In this document: piece after piece, positions 24,965 through 33,046 of the stretch
Position numbering within the stretch: position 1 is the stretch's first letter
How the letters are laid out: the number at the start of each line of letters is the position of its first letter
NCBI GenBank assembly: GCA_965652545.1
Contig: CBFGWV010000001.1
Coordinates: forward strand, 1 to 64,000
Direction: 5' to 3'
Length of the DNA: 64,000 bases
Origin: CBFGWV01 sp965652545
GTDB lineage: Bacteria > Pseudomonadota > Gammaproteobacteria > Competibacterales > Competibacteraceae
Notes under the pieces: model-generated
The model's input: only the letters and a program-made list of their open reading frames with translations
Database searches by the model: none
Told to the model about the DNA's origin: nothing
Made by a program: the position numbers and the translations under genes

Positions 24965-26914
24965 GCGCGCCGCGGGTATCGGTGCGAGTAGCCAGTCCAG
25001 GTCCACCGGTGTGCCCAGTTGATGGGCGTACACGGCGGTGTACTCGACGATCCGTTTGACGTAGTCGCGAGTTTCCGAGTACGGAATCAATTCCACCCAC
25101 AGGTCGGCCGGTTGCGGTGTGGATGGCTGCCATTGGCGTGCGCGGGCCGGGCCGGCGTTATAGCCGGCAGTGGCCAACAGGGGGTGGTTCAGGCCGCTGA
25201 GGGTCTGGGCCAGGTAGCCGGTACCCAGTTGCACGTTGTAGCCCGGGTCGGTCAGCCCCCCGTTGCCACGCCAGGCTACGCCCATGCGGCCGGCGATGTG
25301 TTGTCCGGTGCCGGGGAGCAGTTGCATCAGCCCGGTGGCGCCGGCGCTGGAGCGCGCATCGCGCTGGAACAGACTCTCCTGGCGGGTCAGTGCGTACACC
25401 CACGGCAGGGGCAGGCCGGTGCTGCTGGCCGCTGGCTCAAGGGCGTCACGGTAAGGGGTGGGGAAACGGCGGCCGAGGTCGTCCCATTCGCCTGCCTTCG
25501 CCATGGCCACGATGCTGCGATCGGGCCAGTTCCATGCGTCCGCCAGCGCGGCGACGGCGCGCCAGTCGTCGGCATGGTCGATACCGTCGGTGATCAACAT
25601 CCATTCCTGTCGCGCCAGCCAGGGCCGGTCGAGGGCGAGGAGTTCGCGCGCCCTCTGGGCCTCGGGAAGGGCGGCAAAGCGGGCGACCCGTTCGGGGTCC
25701 GCCACCAGCGGTGCCGATACATAGGCGGGCACATGCCCGACACGCTGAGCGGACAGGACGCCGTAGTAGTCGCGGGTGTCGGCCAACTGGCGGTAGGCTG
25801 CCGAGGCGTCGCCGCCACGTCCGAGTTGCTCCTGGGCCCGGGCGCGCCAGTAGCGCCAGCGGGGCGCCTGCGCCAAGGCCTCGGGCATCGCCTCGAGCCA
25901 GCTCAGGACGCCGCTCCAGTCGCGGTGGCGCAGGTGCAGGCGCGTACCCCAGTCCCATACGGACTCGTCCCGCTCGGCGACCGGGATCGCCACCAGGCGT
26001 TGCGTCGCGCCCGGCGCGTCGCGTGCGGCATGGAACACGGCGATCTGGTTCTCCAGTTCACGCAGGCCGTCGGCGGGCAGGTCGATACGGTTACGGACCC
26101 GCGCCAGCCCGCTTGCCGCGGCGAGGGAGTTTTGCCGGCTCCAGCGATCCAGGCCGATCAGCGCCAGCTCGCCGATGTCGGTACCGGCGGCCTCATGGAT
26201 GGCCGGATCGACGATGCGGGCCGGGTCGGCGGCCACCGCGGCCCAGGCCCGGGCGCGGTTCTGCTCTGCGGCCGGGACCAGGCCGGCCAGATAGTTGGCC
26301 AGTCCACCGGCACCGGCTTCGGTAGCCAGCCGCAGCCGAGCCCAGATGCGCCGTGCGGTGAAGCCGCCGCGTTCGCGCCATGCGGCAAACACCGGGTCAC
26401 AGGCTTCGGGTTGCGATTTGGCGCTGATCCAGATGTCCTCGATACCCTCCAGGGCAAGTGCGGTTTCACCCGCCGTCAGCAGGGCCTGACGGTATTGGCA
26501 GGCCAGCGTGGTGTCGCCCAGGTCGGCGTAGGCGGCGCGAAAGGTTGTCCAATCATTGCGTCCGGCCAATGCCGTCAGCCATTTGCGTCGCAATGCGCGG
26601 CCCGGCGGGGTGTCGCCCCACTGATCGAGAAACCGCAGGCGTTCACGATCGGCTGTCGCGGAGAAGTCACCCAGCCATTGGGCTTCCAGATACGGCCACA
26701 AGGGATAGTCGGCAAGTCCCGCCAGCAACGGTTCGGCGGCGGCGCGCGCTCCGGAATCGATGAGCCTCTCGGCGGAGACGAATGCGGTGCGCTGCACGGC
26801 AAGCCGCTCGTCGGTCGATGCGTGAACGATCACAGGACGCAGCGTGGCACTGCACAGCAGCGCGGCTGCCATCAGCACTCCGGAACGGAAGCGGAAGACG
26901 GTACGGGGACGCAT
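24962..26914 (-). CDS. slt: Soluble lytic murein transglycosylase (Slt70 type)
   Basis: This periplasmic enzyme cleaves the MurNAc-GlcNAc bond of peptidoglycan with 1,6-anhydro formation. The product is 650 residues, the Slt70 length. The N-terminus starts MRPRTVFRFRSGVLMAAALL, a signal peptide. The long superhelical U-domain spans about 40-490, and the C-terminal SLT domain has catalytic Glu513 in RQESLFQRDARSSAG, followed by ATGLMQLLPGT and AGYNAGPARARQW. ATG 26914 is chosen because it gives the signal peptide; the open frame runs 86 codons further without one. A second, shorter transglycosylase is 100 bases upstream on the same strand. Confidence 0.93.
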   Translation of the reverse strand: MRPRTVFRFRSGVLMAAALLCSATLRPVIVHASTDERLAVQRTAFVSAERLIDSGARAAAEPLLAGLADYPLWPYLEAQWLGDFSATADRERLRFLDQWGDTPPGRALRRKWLTALAGRNDWTTFRAAYADLGDTTLACQYRQALLTAGETALALEGIEDIWISAKSQPEACDPVFAAWRERGGFTARRIWARLRLATEAGAGGLANYLAGLVPAAEQNRARAWAAVAADPARIVDPAIHEAAGTDIGELALIGLDRWSRQNSLAAASGLARVRNRIDLPADGLRELENQIAVFHAARDAPGATQRLVAIPVAERDESVWDWGTRLHLRHRDWSGVLSWLEAMPEALAQAPRWRYWRARAQEQLGRGGDASAAYRQLADTRDYYGVLSAQRVGHVPAYVSAPLVADPERVARFAALPEAQRARELLALDRPWLARQEWMLITDGIDHADDWRAVAALADAWNWPDRSIVAMAKAGEWDDLGRRFPTPYRDALEPAASSTGLPLPWVYALTRQESLFQRDARSSAGATGLMQLLPGTGQHIAGRMGVAWRGNGGLTDPGYNVQLGTGYLAQTLSGLNHPLLATAGYNAGPARARQWQPSTPQPADLWVELIPYSETRDYVKRIVEYTAVYAHQLGTPVDLDWLLAPIPAAR

Positions 26915-27014
26915 GGATTCCACGTGGGCAGCAAACCTGGGCCGCGAGCTTAGCGCAGCGGGGCAGGGGCTTCGAGTGCTCTTGCAAGCTGCAATGACGC
27001 AGCTTGGCGGGACG

Positions 27015-27776
27015 TCAGTTCGTGGTGCGGTAGTGGTTGTAGAAACCGATGACACGTTTGACGTAAGTCTGGGTTTCCTGGTACGGGGGGATCGTGTTGC
27101 CGTAGCGGCTGACCGCGCCCTCGCCGGCGTTGTAGGCGGCCAATGCCAGGTTGATGCTGCGGAACTGATCAAGAAGCAGGCGCAGGTAGGTGGCGCCGCC
27201 CTGGATGTTGGCCGTCGGGTCGAAAGGGTCGGCGACTCCGAAACGGCTTGCGGTGGCCGGCATCAGTTGCATCAGCCCCATTGCCCCGGCGCGGGAGACC
27301 GCCTTGGGTTCGTACGCGGACTCGGCGCTGATCACCGCGTGCAGCAATGCCGGATCGAGCCGGTGCTGCTGGGCGATCGCCTCGATGATCGCGGCAAAAC
27401 GGCTGCGGTTGCCTTCATTGACCGAAAACGGGGCCTTGCCCTGCGGGCTCGACCAGTTGAGGTCGATGGTGGGAGCGGATTTGAGCCCGCTCTGGCCACG
27501 CGGTGTGATCAGGCGCCAGCCCGAACCCAGATTGAGGTTCTGTGTGAATCGCGGTGTGGTCGTGCTGACGGTCGTTCCCATGGCCGTCGAGGCGGCGGAC
27601 CCGCCACCGCTGCCGCCGTAGCGCGGCGTGCTCATGACGAGTTTGTAGCGAGTATCGGTTTGTACGTTACTGATGTGCCGGACACCGTTCTCGTCGACGA
27701 AGGCATAGATATCGGCCAGCGCCAGCGGTGCCGGGATCAGCAGAAGTAGCGCAGCAACAATGCGGGCGAGGTCCAT
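27015..27776 (-). CDS. Lytic transglycosylase with N-terminal DUF4124 domain
   Basis: A 253-residue exported protein: signal peptide MDLARIVAALLLLIPAPLALA, then a short DUF4124-like segment (IYAFVDENGVRHISNV), a Gly/Ser/Thr-rich linker (about 50-80), and an SLT domain with catalytic Glu152 in ISAESAYEPKAVSRAG, then MGLMQLMPATA and AAYNAGEGAV. The DUF4124 + SLT layout is common in gammaproteobacteria, and the N-terminal part may bind the envelope. It is upstream of slt, separated by 100 bases; expression may be joint. The start ATG at 27776 is directly at the signal peptide. Confidence 0.9.
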   Translation of the reverse strand: MDLARIVAALLLLIPAPLALADIYAFVDENGVRHISNVQTDTRYKLVMSTPRYGGSGGGSAASTAMGTTVSTTTPRFTQNLNLGSGWRLITPRGQSGLKSAPTIDLNWSSPQGKAPFSVNEGNRSRFAAIIEAIAQQHRLDPALLHAVISAESAYEPKAVSRAGAMGLMQLMPATASRFGVADPFDPTANIQGGATYLRLLLDQFRSINLALAAYNAGEGAVSRYGNTIPPYQETQTYVKRVIGFYNHYRTTN

Positions 27777-27857
27777 GACTCCCTAGTTCTTCAATTCATC
27801 GCTTATCGTTTTTGAATGACCGGCCCGCCTGCGAGATTGCGGGACAGACCTTAATTA

Positions 27858-27883
27858 TTGGCACAGGCCAGCCATAGTGCCAA
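27858..27883 (-). terminator. Possible terminator downstream of the LacI gene
   Basis: TTGGCAC (27858-27864) and GTGCCAA (27877-27883) form a 7-base stem 25 bases past the lacI-type stop, read on the minus strand and followed by AT-rich TAATTAAGG. It could instead be a symmetric operator for the transglycosylase gene. About ten bases match the lacI-type half site (ATCGTTTTTG at 27805-27814). Confidence 0.35.
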
Positions 27884-27907
27884 CCACGACGGATGACTTA
27901 AGCTTTC

Positions 27908-28930
27908 TTAATCGGCCGCAGGCGGGCCGTCGGTGTCACGGATGCACAACATGCCGCCGTGAAGAACGTTCAGCTCCACCGGGTCGTGGCCTTTCATCCG
28001 CGCCAGCAGCAGTCTTGCCAACTCTTCGCCGTGCGCTTCGGTGTCGTGCTCGACCGTGGTGACCTGTGAACCGAACATGCGCGAGATTTCCGCATTGCCG
28101 AAGCCGATGAGGGACACGTCACGACGCGGGTGCAACCCCAGGTCGCGCATGGCCGCAAGTGCCGCCTGGGACAGCACGTCGTTGGCGCAGACGATGGCCG
28201 TAGGCCGCTGTGGCCGTGTGAGCAACTCGCGCGCCGCGCGGTAACCGTCCTCCATGACCAGATCGCAGTGGCGGATGAGTTCGGGGTCGAGGGGAATCCC
28301 GGCCTTCAGCAGGGTTTGCTCGTAGCCTTTGCGCCGCATGCCGGCGAAATAGTAGGCGGACCAGCCGTTGATCAGGGCGATACGCCTGTGGCCGAGCTCC
28401 ACCAGCCGCTGCGTGGCCAATGCCATGGCGCGCTCGCCGTCGGTATCCACCCAGCCATGTTGTGTGCAGGTTTCCGAGCGCCCGTAAGTCACGAAGGGAA
28501 TATTGCGTTCGAGCAGCAGCTTGATACGCGGGTCGTCGGCGCGTGTTCGCGCCAGGATCAGGCCATCGACGAATCCGGCGCCGATGAAACGCTCGAACAA
28601 GGCCATCTCGTCCTGTCCGACAGGGAAGGCCGTCGCCACGACGTAGTAGTTCATGGGCTGGAGGACCTTGCCGATGCCCGCCAACAAGGTCGAGAAAATG
28701 AGGTCGACCGTCGTGCCCGAGAGCACCGAGGTCACCAGCCCGATGCAACCGGTCTTGCCGGTGACCAGGCGCAAAGCGGTGGGGTTGGGCTGATAGCCCA
28801 ACTCGCGCGCGGCTTGGAAGACGCGTTCCCGGGTTGCCGGCTTGACGTCGGCGTAGCCGTTCAGGGCGCGGGACACCGTGGACGTTGACAGGCCGACCGC
28901 CTGGGCGAGTTCTTTCAGCGACACTGCCAT
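27908..28930 (-). CDS. LacI-family transcriptional regulator
   Basis: This 340-residue regulator has the LacI helix-turn-helix at the N-terminus (SLKELAQAVGLSTSTVSRAL, residues 4-23), a hinge helix around NPTALRLVTGKT, and a periplasmic-binding-like effector domain with VCANDVLSQAALAAMRDLG and SLIGFGN. ATG at 28930 gives the canonical N-terminus. It diverges from the sugar ABC transporter and glycosidase operon and almost certainly regulates it; the effector would be the transported glycoside or a breakdown product. A central-CG palindrome in the intergenic region is a good operator candidate. Confidence 0.93.
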   Translation of the reverse strand: MAVSLKELAQAVGLSTSTVSRALNGYADVKPATRERVFQAARELGYQPNPTALRLVTGKTGCIGLVTSVLSGTTVDLIFSTLLAGIGKVLQPMNYYVVATAFPVGQDEMALFERFIGAGFVDGLILARTRADDPRIKLLLERNIPFVTYGRSETCTQHGWVDTDGERAMALATQRLVELGHRRIALINGWSAYYFAGMRRKGYEQTLLKAGIPLDPELIRHCDLVMEDGYRAARELLTRPQRPTAIVCANDVLSQAALAAMRDLGLHPRRDVSLIGFGNAEISRMFGSQVTTVEHDTEAHGEELARLLLARMKGHDPVELNVLHGGMLCIRDTDGPPAAD

Positions 28931-28996
28931 GCAGGCGATTATCGACAGTGATCCGACGCCTTGCAACAGGCTTTACACAGCGTTACCTTTCTTCAT

Positions 28997-29010
28997 CAAA
29001 ATCGTTTTTG
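28997..29010. promoter_or_regulatory. Candidate LacI-family operator upstream of the sugar ABC operon
   Basis: CAAAATCGTTTTTG is a 14-base near-palindrome with a central CG (29003-29004), the arrangement typical of LacI-family operators; only one symmetric pair fails. TTTACA at 28972-28977 could be a -35 box, which would put the operator over the -10 region of the rightward promoter, suitable for repression. AAGGAG lies just before the ATG at 29082. Confidence 0.6.
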
Positions 29011-29081
29011 CCAACACACCGTACCTGCGTCACCCACACAAAAAACTATAAAGAAACATCGCCACCCTTAAGGAGAGAGAA

Positions 29082-30359
29082 ATGACGCCCAGACATGCGC
29101 TTGTAACCGCAGTTGCCGCCCTGGTCCTGTCAGGCGCTGCGATGGCCCAGACCAACCTGGTCTCCACACAGCTGCGTCCGGTGGAGGAAGCCGAGAAGTT
29201 CCGCAACGTGATTCTCGATGGCGCGCCCGACGAGGTGACGTTCATTCCCGAGGACTCGAACACTTATCTCACGCGAATGACGGCCGAGCTTCAATCGGCG
29301 CAGGGGCGGGTCCACGTCACCGGAGCGCTCGATGGGGAGATGGCACCGCTGGTCGCGCTCGAGGGGTTACAGAGCGTGGACGATGTACTGGCGCGTCTGT
29401 CCGCCGACCGCGACTTCATCGCCGCCACGGTCGAGCTGGGCAGGATGGGCGGTGACACCCAGCGCTTCATCCCGTGGATGCAGAACACCTACCAGATGAC
29501 TGCCAACAAGGCGGCGCTGGAGCACTTGCCGGACGGGGCGGATATCAACGCACTGACCTACGGCGAGTTGATCGAATGGGCCACGAACATCAAGGCGGCC
29601 ACGGGCGAGGCGAAGTTCGGCCTGCCGGCCGGGCCCAAGGGCTTGTTGCATCGCTTCTTCCAGGGTTACGCCTACCCGAGCTACACCGGCGGCGTGGTGC
29701 GCACCTTCAAGAGCGCCGAGGCCGAGCGCATGTGGCAGGACATCAAGGCCCTCTGGCAGGTCACCAATCCACGCTCCACCTCTTACGCGTTCATGGACCA
29801 GCCGCTGACCACCGGTGAGGTGTGGGTGGCTTTCGATCACACCGCCCGCCTGTTGCCCGCGCTGGCCGCCGACCCCGATGGCTTTGTCACCTTCCCCGCA
29901 CCGGCCGGCCCCCACGGTCGGGGTTTCATGCCGGTGGTGGTCGGGTTGGCGGTGCCGACCAACTCGCCCGACCGTGACGCCGCGGAGCGATTGATCGATC
30001 ACCTCACCACGCCGAGCACGCAGGCCACCACCTTGCGCGAAGTCGGCTTCTTTCCGGTCGTGAATGTCGATGTCGGTACGTTGCCACCGGCGATCCGGCT
30101 GGCCCAACACGGCGTGAGCGCCACGTTTTCGGCCCCCGATGGGGTGGCGAGCGTGCTGCCGGTGGGGCTGGGCGCCCGCAATGGCGAGTTCAACAAGGTG
30201 TTCATCGACAGCTTCCAGCGCATCGTCCTGCGCGAGGAGGACATCAAGACCGTGCTGGCCGAGCAGGCCCAAGCGCTGGCGAGTGTCGTCAACGACGCCG
30301 GGGCACCGTGCTGGGCACCGGATGCGGACTCCGGCGAGGCCCCGTGTCCGGTGGAGTGA
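29082..30359 (+). CDS. Sugar/glycoside ABC transporter substrate-binding protein
   Basis: A 425-residue extracytoplasmic binding protein with a Sec signal peptide (MTPRHALVTAVAALVLSGAAMA, cleavage near AMA-Q). The rest resembles family-1 sugar-binding proteins of the MalE/UgpB cluster (QNTYQMTANKAALEHLP, TYGELIEWA, FVTFPAPAGPHGRG, VPTNSPDRDAAERLIDHL). The two cysteines near the C-terminus (APCWAPDADSGEAPCP) could form a disulfide. The ligand is unknown; operon context with a GH63-like hydrolase suggests a glycosylated compatible solute rather than maltose. First gene after the divergent LacI gene; AAGGAG ribosome site. Confidence 0.88.
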   Translation: MTPRHALVTAVAALVLSGAAMAQTNLVSTQLRPVEEAEKFRNVILDGAPDEVTFIPEDSNTYLTRMTAELQSAQGRVHVTGALDGEMAPLVALEGLQSVDDVLARLSADRDFIAATVELGRMGGDTQRFIPWMQNTYQMTANKAALEHLPDGADINALTYGELIEWATNIKAATGEAKFGLPAGPKGLLHRFFQGYAYPSYTGGVVRTFKSAEAERMWQDIKALWQVTNPRSTSYAFMDQPLTTGEVWVAFDHTARLLPALAADPDGFVTFPAPAGPHGRGFMPVVVGLAVPTNSPDRDAAERLIDHLTTPSTQATTLREVGFFPVVNVDVGTLPPAIRLAQHGVSATFSAPDGVASVLPVGLGARNGEFNKVFIDSFQRIVLREEDIKTVLAEQAQALASVVNDAGAPCWAPDADSGEAPCPVE

Positions 30360-30365
30360 TGCGGC

Positions 30366-31214
30366 GTGGGTGAGCGTCTGACGCCCTATGTGCTGATTGC
30401 GCCCGGTGCGCTGTTCCTGCTGGTCATCTTCGTCTGGCCGCTGACGGAGACCGCGCTGCTGGCCTTCGGCGAACCGGGCGGCGGCTGGACGCTCCAGTAC
30501 CTGGCCAAGATGGTCGATGATCTGAACTTCCAGCCGGCCATGCGCAATACGCTGGCGCTGGTGGCGGTGGTCGTGCCGCTGCAGATCGTGTTGGCTCTGG
30601 CCATGGCCATGCTGCTCAAGGGGATCGAACGCGGGCGCTCCGCAATCCTCTACATCTGGACGATCCCCTTGGGGGTGTCGGATCTCGCCGCGGGTTTGGC
30701 GTGGCTGGCGATACTCGACGACCGTGGGTACTTCAACGCCTTGCTCTTGTCGCTGGGGTTTATCGATGCCCCGGTGAGCTGGTTGAGCTACCAGTCGCCG
30801 CTGGCGCTGTTCGTCTGCGTGATGCTGGCGGAGATCTGGCGCGCCACGGCGATCGTGCTGGTCATTCTGGTTGCGGGTGTACAGCTCATTCCGAAGGAGT
30901 ATGGCGAGGCGGCGGAGGTCTTCGGTGCCGGACCGTGGACGCGATTTCGCCGCATCACATTGCCGTTGCTCAAGCCCAGTCTGCAGACGGCGTTGATTCT
31001 GCGCACTGTGCTGGCATTCGAAGTGTTTGCGGTGGTGTACGCCCTGGCCGGGCGCGACCTGCCGGTGCTGGTGGGCGAGGCCTACAACTGGCAGACGGCC
31101 TATCAGAACACGCACGTGGCCTCGGCCTACGCCTTGCTCATCCTGCTGCTGTCGCTGGCGTCGACGGCGCTGTTCCTGCGCCTGCTGCGGGTGCGGCGGG
31201 AGACGCTGGCATGA
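30366..31214 (+). CDS. Sugar ABC transporter permease, MalF/UgpA type
   Basis: A 282-residue permease with six predicted TM segments, starting with TM1 (LIAPGALFLLVIFVWPLTET). The EAA loop reads GEAAEVFGAGPWTRFRRITL, the site that docks the ATPase. It starts at GTG 30366, six bases after the binding-protein stop, and its TGA overlaps the ATG of the second permease (ATGA). The MalF-like pairing with a MalG-like partner means a heterodimeric channel. Confidence 0.92.
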   Translation: MGERLTPYVLIAPGALFLLVIFVWPLTETALLAFGEPGGGWTLQYLAKMVDDLNFQPAMRNTLALVAVVVPLQIVLALAMAMLLKGIERGRSAILYIWTIPLGVSDLAAGLAWLAILDDRGYFNALLLSLGFIDAPVSWLSYQSPLALFVCVMLAEIWRATAIVLVILVAGVQLIPKEYGEAAEVFGAGPWTRFRRITLPLLKPSLQTALILRTVLAFEVFAVVYALAGRDLPVLVGEAYNWQTAYQNTHVASAYALLILLLSLASTALFLRLLRVRRETLA

Positions 31215-32008
31215 GGCGGCTGCCGCGGGCCTATGTGGCGGCGGCGCTGCTGTGCGTGTTGTGGCTGATCCCGATCGCGCTGGTGGCCGTCTCGGCCGTC
31301 AGTGCGCGCGAGGCGGTCAGCGCCTGGCCAAAGGCCTGGTGGCCGGCGTTCTCGCTCGAGACGCTAGGCTTTTTCTTCGCCTACGGCGGGGTGTGGCAGG
31401 CGACCTGGAACAGCATCGTGGTGGCCTCACTGACCATGGCCTTCGCCCTGTTGCTCGGCGCTCCGGCCGGCTATGCGCTGGCCCGCTACGACTTCAAGGG
31501 GCAGACGGTGTTCCGTCTGCTCATCATCATGACCCGCGCGTTTCCGCTGGCGATCCTGGCCTTGCCGCTGGTGACCCGGTTCATTGCCGTGGGGCTGTAC
31601 GACACCCACGTGGGCGTGGCGCTGGTGCACACCGCGCTGGCCTTGCCGTTTTCAGTGCTGGTGACCTCCAGTCTGTTCATGGGTATCCCGCGCGAGTTGG
31701 AGGAGGCCGCCTGGACGCTGGGCTGCTCGCGGGTGTCGGCCTTCCTGCGGGTGGTGATGCCGCTGGCGCTGCCGGGGTTGGCGGCGACGATGATCTTCTC
31801 GTTCGTGGTGTCCTGGAACGAGGTCTTCGCCGCCTCGGTGTTGACGCTGAACCAGCGCACGCTGACGGCGTTCCTGTTCGCCAGTCTTGAAGAGTCGCCC
31901 TTGTACTTCAAGTTTGCCGGCGGTCTGTTCCTGATCCTGCCGACGCTGTTGTTCATTTTTCTGGTGCGCAAGTACCTCTTTTCCATGTGGGGCATTGCGA
32001 GCCGCTAA
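31211..32008 (+). CDS. Sugar ABC transporter permease, MalG/UgpE type
   Basis: A 265-residue permease with about six TM segments. The EAA loop is ELEEAAWTLGCSRVSAFLRV and the C-terminus (KYLFSMWGIASR) is the MalG-type end. ATG at 31211 overlaps the preceding stop; the longer open frame from 30701 runs inside the first permease in a different frame and is not coding. The ATPase gene begins ten bases downstream. Confidence 0.92.
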   Translation: MRRLPRAYVAAALLCVLWLIPIALVAVSAVSAREAVSAWPKAWWPAFSLETLGFFFAYGGVWQATWNSIVVASLTMAFALLLGAPAGYALARYDFKGQTVFRLLIIMTRAFPLAILALPLVTRFIAVGLYDTHVGVALVHTALALPFSVLVTSSLFMGIPRELEEAAWTLGCSRVSAFLRVVMPLALPGLAATMIFSFVVSWNEVFAASVLTLNQRTLTAFLFASLEESPLYFKFAGGLFLILPTLLFIFLVRKYLFSMWGIASR

Positions 32009-32017
32009 GGGACGTTC

Positions 32018-33046
32018 ATGTCATCGATCGATATCCACGCCGTGCGCAAGGCCTTTAAAGGCACGGAGGTGCTCAAGACAGTGTCGTTGCACATTCGCGA
32101 CCAGGAGTTCTGCGTGCTGCTTGGGCCCTCGGGCTGTGGCAAGACGACGTTGCTGCGCATCGTGGCCGGGTTGGAAGCCCAGAATGCGGGCACCGTGACC
32201 CTCGGCGCGCGCGCGGTCGATGGCTTGCCCCCGCGGGCGCGAAACATCGCCATGGTGTTTCAGAACTACGCGGTGTTTCCGCACATGAGCGTGCGCGAGA
32301 ACATCGCTTTCGGCCTGCGTATGAAGCGTGCCCCGGCCGCGCATGTGCGCCAACAGGTGGATCGGGCCGCCGAGCTTATGCACATCGGTCATCTGCTCGA
32401 TCGCTACTCGGCGCAGTTGTCCGGGGGCCAGCGTCAGCGGGTCGCAGTGGCCCGCGCACTGGCGGTGGAACCCGATGTGCTGCTGATGGACGAGCCATTG
32501 TCGAATCTCGACGCCTTGCTGCGTCTGGAAATGCGCACTGAGCTCAAGGCATTGCTGCGCGAGCTGCGGACCACCACCTTGTATGTCACCCACGATCAGG
32601 TCGAGGCCATGTCGCTGGGCGATCGTATCGCGGTCATGCACGCCGGCGAGATCGTTCAGATCGACACGCCGCCGGCGGTCTACACCCACCCGGCGACCCG
32701 TTTCGTCGGCGGTTTCATCGGCAATCCACCGATGAACTTCATCGGCGACACCCGCTTCTTTGCGGCATTGGGCACCAAACCGCCGGCGGATGCGCGATGG
32801 CTCGGTATCCGGCCTGAGGACTTGGATATCGTGCCCTCGGCCGGGGAGGGCGTGGCGGTCAAGGCACTGGTGGTCGAGATGCTCGGCGCCAGCCTGCAGA
32901 TCGCGGCCCGGCTGGGGGATGACCTGGTGCGTATTTCGACCCCGGCCGACCTCGTCGTCGAGGCGGGGCAATCCCTGACCGTTCGCGCCAAAGCCGACAA
33001 GGCGCGTTGGTATGACGCTCACAATAGATTGATCACGACACCATGA
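32018..33046 (+). CDS. ABC transporter ATPase, MalK/UgpC type
   Basis: A 342-residue ATPase. Walker A is GPSGCGKTT (36-44), the signature LSGGQRQ (133-139), Walker B LLMDEP (154-159) and the switch His191 in VTHDQVEAMSLGD. A C-terminal TOBE/regulatory domain of about 100 residues follows (WLGIRPEDLDIV). The MalK/UgpC/MsmX type serves sugar importers. ATG at 32018; the stop overlaps the glycosidase start (ATGA), which links transport with hydrolysis. Confidence 0.95.
   Translation: MSSIDIHAVRKAFKGTEVLKTVSLHIRDQEFCVLLGPSGCGKTTLLRIVAGLEAQNAGTVTLGARAVDGLPPRARNIAMVFQNYAVFPHMSVRENIAFGLRMKRAPAAHVRQQVDRAAELMHIGHLLDRYSAQLSGGQRQRVAVARALAVEPDVLLMDEPLSNLDALLRLEMRTELKALLRELRTTTLYVTHDQVEAMSLGDRIAVMHAGEIVQIDTPPAVYTHPATRFVGGFIGNPPMNFIGDTRFFAALGTKPPADARWLGIRPEDLDIVPSAGEGVAVKALVVEMLGASLQIAARLGDDLVRISTPADLVVEAGQSLTVRAKADKARWYDAHNRLITTP

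Noticed and set aside
25019..26953. A 644-codon plus-strand frame opposite slt
   Set aside because: Low-complexity Gly/Arg/Gln product and no homology pattern; Slt is complete with its catalytic Glu.
30701..31210. Extended N-terminus of the second permease
   Set aside because: Lies inside the first permease in another frame; the ATGA overlap at 31211 gives a normal start.
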